Shown here: positions 5,696 through 10,974 of the stretch, piece after piece | How positions within the stretch are numbered: the first letter of the stretch is position 1 | Layout of the letters: each line of letters begins with the position of its first letter | From: JBAYVY01 sp041674345 | Lineage (GTDB): Bacteria > Planctomycetota > Phycisphaerae > Phycisphaerales > Zrk34 | Direction: 5' to 3' | DNA: 11,420 nt | Assembly (NCBI GenBank): GCA_041674345.1 | Contig: JBAYVY010000083.1 | Location: 1 to 11,420, forward strand | Translations under genes and position numbers: made by a program | Notes under the pieces: generated by a model | What the model was told of the DNA's origin: nothing | Databases searched by the model: none | The model's input: only the letters and a program-made list of their open reading frames with translations

Positions 5696-5711
5696 GGGTC
5701 ATTCGTCATTT
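5684..5711. repeat. Heptamer repeat (GTCATTC unit) over a gene junction
   Basis: Four units of period 7 (GTCATTC, GTCATGG, then GTCATTC and GTCATTT) cover the stop codon of the aminotransferase gene (5706-5708) and the start codon of the lipoprotein gene (5693-5695), both on the minus strand. The repeat thus supplies a stop and a start within 16 bases. Confidence 0.7.
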
Positions 5712-6953
5712 CCCGCTCAGCGCCTTCTCCATCACCTCCAGCCCCCGATCCATCTCCTCATCCGTTATCACCAGCGGCGGCGCCAATCGCAGCACCGTGT
5801 TGTGCGTGCAGTTAATCAACAATCCCCGCTCCAAACATTGGCTCACGATCTCATTGCCGCTGGTGAACCACGCGCCCTCGGCCGCCGGGTCCAGTTCCAC
5901 ACCGATGAACAGCCCCTTGCCCCGCACGTCCTTCACCACCGGGTGTTTCTCAGCGAACTTCCGCAGTCGCGCCTTGATCGCCTCCCCCGCCCGCGTCGCG
6001 CGCGGCAGCAGCTCGTCCCGCTCGATCACCTCGAACATCCTCGCCGCCACCGCCATCGACACGCAGTTGCCCCCCAGCGTCGTCGCATGAGTCACCCGCC
6101 CCATCTTCGTGTTGTCGAACAAGTCCCACACCCGCTCGCCGGCGCATACCACGCCCACCGGCAACCCGCATCCCACCGCCTTGCCCAGCGTCATCACGTC
6201 CGGCTTCACGTCCCAATGCTGATGCGCGAAATACTTCCCCGTCCTCCCGCATCCCGTCCAAACCTCATCCAATATCAACAGCATGTCCCGTTCATCGCAA
6301 ATCTTCCGCAACTTCGCCAGGTACCCCTCGTCCGGCACGTTGATCCCGCCCTCGCCCTGAATCGGCTCGACGATGATCGCTATCGCCGTCTCATCCAGTT
6401 CCGCTTCGATCGCCGCGATGTCGTTGAACGCCACGTTGACAAATCCGGGCGGCAGCGGCTCGAATCCCTGCCGCACCGTCACATTGCCCGTCGCGCCCAT
6501 CGTGGCGAAGGTCCGCCCGTGGAAACTTTGCGTCGCGCTGATGATTTTGAACCGACCGAACTCGCCGGTGCTTTTGCCGCGGTGTTGTTTGCCATACAAC
6601 CGCGCCAGCTTGATCGCGCCCTCGTTGGCGTCCGCGCCGCTGTGGCAGAAAAACGATTTGCCGCCGAACCCTTTGGTGGAAATCTGTTCGGCCAGAAGCG
6701 TCTGCGGTTCGGTGTGCAGCAGGTTGCCGACGTGCCAGACCTTGTTCATCTGCTTCACGCCCGCCGTCACCAGGTCCGGGTGACAGTGGCCCAGTATCCC
6801 CGCGCCGAATCCGGCGAACAGGTCCAGGTACTGTTTGCCGTCCCCATCGGTCAGCACGCAGCCGCTCGCTTCGGCGATGGCGATCGGATACCGCGAAAAA
6901 TTATGCGTCATGTATTGGTCATGCCGCTCGATGATCTGCTGTGTCGTGGCCAA
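5706..6953 (-). CDS. argD: Acetylornithine aminotransferase-type class III aminotransferase
   Basis: The 415-residue protein is full length for a PLP-dependent class III aminotransferase, which in the arginine pathway moves an amino group between N-acetylornithine and 2-oxoglutarate in the cytosol. Visible motifs are DLFAGFGAGILGHCHP (44-59), the cofactor-phosphate region CHSGADANEGAIKLAR (103-118), SFHGRT (143-148), VEPIQGEGG (195-203), LILDEVWTGCGRTGKY with Asp229, and TLGKAVGCGLPVG with the Schiff-base Lys258. The W in DEVWTG, where ArgD usually has Q, leaves room for a related activity (ornithine, 4-aminobutyrate or another omega-aminotransferase); no other arginine gene is in the window. 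The start is TTG 6951-6953, with a strong AAGGAG seven bases upstream. The lipoprotein gene follows after 10 bases. Confidence 0.85.
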   Translation of the reverse strand: MATTQQIIERHDQYMTHNFSRYPIAIAEASGCVLTDGDGKQYLDLFAGFGAGILGHCHPDLVTAGVKQMNKVWHVGNLLHTEPQTLLAEQISTKGFGGKSFFCHSGADANEGAIKLARLYGKQHRGKSTGEFGRFKIISATQSFHGRTFATMGATGNVTVRQGFEPLPPGFVNVAFNDIAAIEAELDETAIAIIVEPIQGEGGINVPDEGYLAKLRKICDERDMLLILDEVWTGCGRTGKYFAHQHWDVKPDVMTLGKAVGCGLPVGVVCAGERVWDLFDNTKMGRVTHATTLGGNCVSMAVAARMFEVIERDELLPRATRAGEAIKARLRKFAEKHPVVKDVRGKGLFIGVELDPAAEGAWFTSGNEIVSQCLERGLLINCTHNTVLRLAPPLVITDEEMDRGLEVMEKALSGK

Positions 6954-6960
6954 CGTACCG

Positions 6961-6966
6961 CTCCTT
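6961..6966 (-). promoter_or_regulatory. Strong ribosome-binding site deciding a TTG start
   Basis: AAGGAG on the minus strand, seven bases before TTG 6951-6953, fixes the unusual start codon of the aminotransferase gene. No in-frame ATG lies nearby; the next is residue 15. Confidence 0.8.
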
Positions 6967-7003
6967 GTTGCCTCCGGGACTACTTCCAGGGGGCGAAGGA
7001 ATT

Positions 7004-7031
7004 ATCGTATCACGTTGAGGCGAGGGGGCAA
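7004..7031 (-). promoter_or_regulatory. Possible promoter of the aminotransferase gene
   Basis: On the minus strand TTGCCC (7031-7026) and TACGAT (7009-7004) are separated by 16 bases and stand about 50 bases before the TTG start. Each matches the sigma-70 consensus only partly. The arrangement is divergent from the TATAAT at 7051. Confidence 0.3.
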
Positions 7032-7050
7032 TGGGTAAGGAGTTTGACGA

Positions 7051-7056
7051 TATAAT
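7051..7056 (+). promoter_or_regulatory. TATAAT -10 box upstream of the restriction-modification genes
   Basis: A perfect TATAAT is followed by five bases and an ATG (7062). The nearby TTGACG (7044-7049) is only one base away and cannot act as its -35. A transcript from here would run through an 88-base leader into the methyltransferase gene. Confidence 0.45.
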
Positions 7057-7061
7057 CCCGC

Positions 7062-7149
7062 ATGTTACCGAAAACGTACTGGCCTATTCGCATCCGGGCC
7101 GTTATTCTCGCCCGGCCACGATCTTCGATGAGTTTGGAGAACGTCAGCA
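7062..7149 (+). other. Leader of the restriction-modification transcript with hairpin and short open frame
   Basis: The ATG at 7062, five bases after TATAAT, opens a 72-codon frame (starting MLPKTYWPIR) that runs to 7280 and overlaps the methyltransferase start in another frame. No family is recognised. Inside, CCGGGC (7094-7099) pairs with GCCCGG (7110-7115). It could be a small regulatory peptide or leader, a truncated former gene cut by insertion of the cassette, or chance. GGAG at 7136-7139 lies ten bases before the methyltransferase ATG. Confidence 0.3.
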
Positions 7150-8217
7150 ATGATTTGCCAACCCAAGGCAATAAAAAAGAATCAAGATCAGGCGTGGTTC
7201 ACGACTCGCTCACTTGTCCCGCACTTCGTTTGCGGAGATGCCGGGGATGTTCTCTCGCAATTTCCCGACGAGTCGATTGATCTATGCATGACTTCGCCTC
7301 CGTATTGGGGCCACCGCCTGTACAGCCACGGTGGTGTTGGTCTTGAGGAATCACCTCAACGCTATATCAGCAATTTGGTCGCAATCTTCAAAGAGGTCCG
7401 TCGTGTTTTGAAAAGCACGGGTTCTTTTTGGTTGAACATTGGAGATTCGTATTCAAACAAGCAATTGGTGGGTATTCCTTGGCGGGTCGCCATCGCATTG
7501 ATGGATCAGCAAAATTGGATCATGCGGAACAGCGTGATATGGAACAAAGTCAAGGGAGGCCCCGATACGGCGAAGGACCGTTTACGCAATGTTCACGAAT
7601 TGGTGTTTCACTTTGTGAAAACACCCCAAGGATACTTCTATGATGCGGATGCGATCCGAAGTTCCCCCAAAAAGACAAAAGTCATCAATGGTTCAATCGT
7701 CTCCGCGACTGGCGTAAGCGGCATCCGATACAAACGGCAGATTGAACTATCAACCCATTTGTCCGATGAGGAAAAACGCAACGCAATGACATCTCTCAAT
7801 CAGATGCTGTGTGACATTCAGGATGGAAAAATCGCCGATTTCAGAATGATCATCCGCGGGCAGCAACGCACAACGCATTCCAATTCTGAAAAAGTATCGG
7901 GAAGAGCGCGGGAGATACAGGAAAAAGGATTCTACTTCCTTCGCTATCATCCGAATGGAAGCAAGCCCGGCGACGTATGGGACATACTGCCCGAGGACAC
8001 CCAAAAACGCGGCGAACATTTCGCGCCCTACCCCGAAGATCTATGCAAATTGCCGATTTTGGCCACCTGTCCGAAAGACGGCATCGTACTCGATCCGTTT
8101 TGCGGTACAGGCACAACCATGCTGGCAGCCCATAGATTGGGAAGACGCTCGATTGGCATTGATCTCTCGCCGGAATATATCGCAGCCGCACAAGAAAGGT
8201 GTGGATTCCTGCTGTGA
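7150..8217 (+). CDS. Type II DNA methyltransferase, beta class (N4-cytosine or N6-adenine)
   Basis: The 355-residue protein carries the catalytic motif IV TSPPYW (48-53) near the N-terminus, preceded by HFVCGDAGDVL (25-35). The AdoMet-binding motif I, LDPFCGTGTT (314-323), is near the C-terminus and is followed by GRRSIGIDLSPEY. This order, catalytic region, then target recognition region, then AdoMet region, defines beta-class amino-methyltransferases. TSPPYW is typical of N4-cytosine enzymes such as those of the SmaI/Cfr9I kind, but N6-adenine cannot be excluded. Residues about 165-290 are the likely target-recognition part. ATG 7150 has GGAG ten bases upstream. The stop overlaps the start of the endonuclease gene by four bases (GTGA). 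GC content is near one half by eye, well below the flanks, which suggests acquisition by transfer. It should protect host DNA from the partner nuclease. Confidence 0.9.
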   Translation: MICQPKAIKKNQDQAWFTTRSLVPHFVCGDAGDVLSQFPDESIDLCMTSPPYWGHRLYSHGGVGLEESPQRYISNLVAIFKEVRRVLKSTGSFWLNIGDSYSNKQLVGIPWRVAIALMDQQNWIMRNSVIWNKVKGGPDTAKDRLRNVHELVFHFVKTPQGYFYDADAIRSSPKKTKVINGSIVSATGVSGIRYKRQIELSTHLSDEEKRNAMTSLNQMLCDIQDGKIADFRMIIRGQQRTTHSNSEKVSGRAREIQEKGFYFLRYHPNGSKPGDVWDILPEDTQKRGEHFAPYPEDLCKLPILATCPKDGIVLDPFCGTGTTMLAAHRLGRRSIGIDLSPEYIAAAQERCGFLL

Positions 8218-9110
8218 ACAAAGTTCTTGAACTGTTTTGCAAATCAACCGCTTCCCAGTCATCCAAGGATGGTTGGAAGAAGATTATTGACAAGCGACAA
8301 TGCCTGTTTCTGCATCGCGCTTGTTTGAAAAATCGCAAGAGCAATCCGGATGTGCTGATCGGCACATGTATGGTGTCACACGGAAGGAAAAACCAGCCGG
8401 TCATCATCTGCCCCCACCGATTTCTGGAACGCCGGCAAATCTTTCTGGACGCGATTCACCTGTTAACGCTTCACGAGCCGGGAAACGAATTGCACATCGT
8501 CCCGGAAATCGCCTTGCCCGGTGGTTCAGTGGATTATTTTCTCGTTTCAGCCAGGAAGAAAAAGGTCAGGGATTTCGTCGGGATTGAATTGCAAACCCTT
8601 GATACGACCGGAACTGCCTGGCCTGAACGGCAGCGATTTCTTCATTCCGTTGGCATTCCGGTGAAAAAAACAGAACTCGAATCCCAAGATGGTTTTGGAA
8701 TGAACTGGAAGATGACCGCCAAGACAATTTTGGTGCAACTTCACCACAAGATTAATACATTCGAGCATCTCAACCACAAACTCGTCCTCGTCATTCAGGA
8801 TCATCTGCTTGAATACATGAAAGTGAATTTCGACTTCGGACATATGGCAAACCCAGCCCGTCAGGGCGACTCGATGCACATTCATGCCTATTGTCTCGAT
8901 CAGATTCCGACAAAGGAATACCATATCGAATTGGCACAGCGGCTGAGTACCGATGCCGCGGGCGTTGGTCGCTCTCTTGGATTGCAGGCAAACGCCAGGA
9001 TTGAGTTGGAAGCAATCCACGCCCAGCTTGAAGCAAAAATCTCCTCAAACACCCTTTTTGAATTCGGTCCAATTCCCAGCGACGATTCCGTATCCATCCG
9101 CCACGACTAG
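8214..9110 (+). CDS. NotI-family type II restriction endonuclease
   Basis: The 298-residue protein matches, from memory of the NotI sequence, the distinctive NotI fold. Four cysteines lie near the N-terminus: C30 and C37 in CLFLHRAC, C52 in GTCMV, and C66 in IICPHRFL. They correspond to the Cys4 iron site described in NotI, whose GVCVV and VCPNRAL align closely with the last two. D107 in GGSVDYFLV and the pair E125/Q127 in VGIELQTLD fit the PD-(D/E)xK-type centre with an ExQ variant, as in NotI EIQTMD. It should cleave double-stranded DNA at a site protected by the neighbouring methyltransferase; whether that is the NotI octamer cannot be read here. The GTG start 8214-8216 overlaps the methyltransferase stop as GTGA. 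An earlier GTG at 8199 would add five residues. Composition is AT-richer, like its partner. It is shorter than NotI (about 380 residues). Confidence 0.8.
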   Translation: MNKVLELFCKSTASQSSKDGWKKIIDKRQCLFLHRACLKNRKSNPDVLIGTCMVSHGRKNQPVIICPHRFLERRQIFLDAIHLLTLHEPGNELHIVPEIALPGGSVDYFLVSARKKKVRDFVGIELQTLDTTGTAWPERQRFLHSVGIPVKKTELESQDGFGMNWKMTAKTILVQLHHKINTFEHLNHKLVLVIQDHLLEYMKVNFDFGHMANPARQGDSMHIHAYCLDQIPTKEYHIELAQRLSTDAAGVGRSLGLQANARIELEAIHAQLEAKISSNTLFEFGPIPSDDSVSIRHD

Positions 9111-9137
9111 ACTGGCGATTGTTGCGATCCATCAACC

Positions 9138-10013
9138 ATGCACACCTTCAACCTGCTTTTCCACGCTCCCTATATGCAATACGCCTTCGCCGCCGCCGTC
9201 GCGGTCGGCGTCGTCTGCTCGCTGCTCAGCGTCATCGTCGTTCTCAAACGCATGGCGTTCATCGGGCAGGGCGTCAGCCACGCCGGGTTCGGCGGGTTCG
9301 GTCTGGCCATGTTCCTCGGCCTCAATCCCGCCGCCACCGATGCCGTCGTCGCCTGCTTCTGTCTCCTCACTTCACTGGGCATCGGCTACCTCGTCCGCCG
9401 GCGAAAGGTCGAACCCGATTCCGCCATCGGCATCGTCCTCGTCGCCGGCATGGCCATCGGCGTCGTCCTGCAAAACCTGCGCGTCGCGCTCTACAACGTC
9501 CCCTGGTATCGCCACGCATTCGGCTCGCACTACGCCACCGTCTCGTGGGAACAACTGCTCTTCGGTTCCCTCCTCACCGTCGGCCCCGCCGGGATGTGGA
9601 TGTCCCTCATTCTCGCCGCCGCCGTCATCCTCACCTGCGGCCTGCTCTACAAGGAACTCATGTACTTCGCCTTCGATGAAACCGCCGCCCAGGTTCACGG
9701 CATCCGCACCGCCTGGTGCTACTACCTCCTGCTCACCATCCTCGGACTCGTCGTCGTCGTCGCCATGAAACTGGTCGGCTTCATCCTCGTCAGCGCGCTG
9801 CTTGTCATTCCGGGGGCCGCCGCGCTCGCCGTCGGTCGCCGCATGAGCGGCACGCTCATCCTCGCCGTCATCATCGGTCTGATCGGCTCGCTCGGCGGGC
9901 TGGTCCTCAGCATCGAAGTCGGCCAACTCTCCCCCGGCGCGAGCATCGTCGTGGTCCTGTTCGCCCTGTTTTTGCTCAGTTCATTGGCCGGACGGTTGAT
10001 GCAGAAGAATTAA
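9138..10013 (+). CDS. ABC-3 family metal ABC transporter permease (zinc/manganese type)
   Basis: The 291-residue inner-membrane protein has about eight hydrophobic helices. The family motif KRMAFIGQGVSHAGFGG (residues about 37-53) corresponds to the conserved "KRMAFxGDALSHA" region of ZnuB/MntB/TroC permeases, which pair with an ATPase and a periplasmic metal-binding protein to import Zn, Mn or Fe. Further family-like segments are KLVGFILVSALLVIPGAAA and the C-terminal SPGASIVVVLFALFLL. No ATPase or binding-protein gene is in the window, so the partners lie elsewhere. ATG 9138 begins 27 bases after the endonuclease stop; no Shine-Dalgarno is evident, and an earlier start is blocked by the end of the preceding gene. 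The strong return to high GC here marks the right edge of the cassette. The metal is undetermined. Confidence 0.88.
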   Translation: MHTFNLLFHAPYMQYAFAAAVAVGVVCSLLSVIVVLKRMAFIGQGVSHAGFGGFGLAMFLGLNPAATDAVVACFCLLTSLGIGYLVRRRKVEPDSAIGIVLVAGMAIGVVLQNLRVALYNVPWYRHAFGSHYATVSWEQLLFGSLLTVGPAGMWMSLILAAAVILTCGLLYKELMYFAFDETAAQVHGIRTAWCYYLLLTILGLVVVVAMKLVGFILVSALLVIPGAAALAVGRRMSGTLILAVIIGLIGSLGGLVLSIEVGQLSPGASIVVVLFALFLLSSLAGRLMQKN

Positions 10014-10162
10014 CCGCAGGCGCAGAGACGCAGAGGGAAAAAAGCAGAACATCAGGACAGCAAAAAAGCAGAACATGTTGTCGGGGAGACCTGGTGTTCT
10101 GTTGTTTTGCTTTTCCGCTGTTCTGTTTTCATTCTCTGCGTCTCTGTGCCTCTGCGGTTAAT
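10009..10162. repeat. Long inverted repeat between permease and tsaB (CGCAGAGR octamer unit)
   Basis: The outer arms, about 27-29 bp (10009-10035 and 10134-10162), carry CGCAGAGA-type units of period 8 and pair almost perfectly apart from a 2-base gap and one mismatch. Inner arms with AGCAGAACA repeats (about 10039-10075) pair imperfectly with TGTTCTG repeats (about 10095-10130). The whole 154-base element begins at the permease stop codon and ends just before the tsaB -10-like box, filling the gap. It could act as a transcription barrier; no clean T tract follows. Confidence 0.85.
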
Positions 10163-10168
10163 CATCGC

Positions 10169-10174
10169 TACAAT
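10169..10174 (+). promoter_or_regulatory. tsaB: Possible -10 box (TACAAT) for tsaB
   Basis: TACAAT (5 of 6) lies nine bases before ATG 10184, again implying a nearly leaderless transcript. No -35 hexamer was recognised upstream, where the inverted repeat arm ends. Confidence 0.35.
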
Positions 10175-10183
10175 GGCTGGGCT

Positions 10184-10933
10184 ATGGCCGGTGCTTCCTA
10201 CAACCTGGCGATGGAAACCTCCACCCGTTGCGGCAGTATTGCCGTCGGGTGGGGTGATGAACTGCTCGCATATGAATCGCTTCCGCCGCAGCAGCGGCAC
10301 ACCGTCGAATTGCTGCCGCGCATGGATGCCCTGGCGCGGCGGTTCGGTTTCACGCCGCGCGATCTGGCGGAGGTGTATGTTTCCATTGGTCCGGGGAGTT
10401 TCACGGGTTTGCGCATCGCCGTCACGATGGCCAAAATGTTCGCCCGCGTCACCGGCTGCAAACTCGTCGCCGTGCCGACCCTGGATGTCGTCGTGCGCAA
10501 CGCAAGCCCGGCCATGCGAGTCTTCGAGCTTGGCCGGGATGAGTTCCCCCCGGAACCGCCCCGGTACGTCGCCGTGATGCTCAACGCCAAACGAGGCCAA
10601 TGCTTCACCGGCCTCTACCAACGCGACGGCGAGACATGGCGCACCGAACTTGAACCGGCACTGCTCACCCCCGCGCAGGTCTGTGAACGCACCGAGCGCC
10701 CGCTCACTGTCATCGGCGATCATCTGCCCGAATACGACTGGCCCGCCGATGTGACGCTCCTCACCGGCGACCGCGCCACGCCTCGCGCCGAGACGCTCTG
10801 GCGACTGGCCCGCGCCGCCGCGAAAGCCGGTCGGTATGTCGATCCCTACGCATTGACGCCGCTGTATGTGCGTCTGCCCGAAGCCGAAGAACTCTGGCGA
10901 AACCGCGGCTCGGAAGCCGCGGCTAATAAATGA
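10184..10933 (+). CDS. tsaB: tRNA threonylcarbamoyladenosine biosynthesis protein TsaB
   Basis: The 249-residue protein of the ASKHA fold partners with TsaD (and TsaE) to attach the threonylcarbamoyl group to A37 of ANN-decoding tRNAs in the cytosol. Visible motifs are LAMETSTRCGSIAV near the N-terminus (phosphate-1-like), HTVELLPRMDAL (with the H present), and the hallmark GPGSFTGLRIAV (about 69-80), then PTLDVV and the C-terminal LTPLYVRLPEAEELW. ATG 10184 gives the expected N-terminus. The last codons (GSEAAANK) include a hairpin, CCGCGGCT at 10903-10910 with its complement at 10915-10922, that looks like an inserted palindrome. The stop TGA 10931-10933 abuts a heptamer repeat leading to der. 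Length is slightly above average for the family. Confidence 0.9.
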   Translation: MAGASYNLAMETSTRCGSIAVGWGDELLAYESLPPQQRHTVELLPRMDALARRFGFTPRDLAEVYVSIGPGSFTGLRIAVTMAKMFARVTGCKLVAVPTLDVVVRNASPAMRVFELGRDEFPPEPPRYVAVMLNAKRGQCFTGLYQRDGETWRTELEPALLTPAQVCERTERPLTVIGDHLPEYDWPADVTLLTGDRATPRAETLWRLARAAAKAGRYVDPYALTPLYVRLPEAEELWRNRGSEAAANK

Positions 10934-10973
10934 ACCCCGAACCCCAGCCCCCAGCCCCTGACCCCTGGACCCC
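10932..10973 (+). repeat. Six tandem heptamers between tsaB and der
   Basis: Units such as GAACCCC and AGCCCCT are repeated six times (42 bases), filling the space from the tsaB stop to one base before the der ATG. Because 42 is a multiple of three, an ATG at 10930-10932, overlapping the tsaB stop as ATGA, stays in frame with der and would add 15 residues, mostly Pro, Glu and Asp. Confidence 0.75.
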
Positions 10974-10974
10974 C

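Noticed and set aside
7044..7049. TTGACG as a -35 box for the TATAAT at 7051
   Set aside because: Only one base separates the two hexamers; a working pair needs about 17.
5637..7055. Long plus-strand open frame (472 codons) opposite the aminotransferase gene
   Set aside because: It is the His/Arg/Pro-rich mirror of the aminotransferase coding strand, has no recognisable domain, and is explained by the absence of stops in high-GC antisense.
7062..9110. Restriction-modification cassette as a transposon or integron insertion
   Set aside because: No transposase, integrase, terminal inverted repeats, tRNA or attachment-site duplication could be found at either edge.
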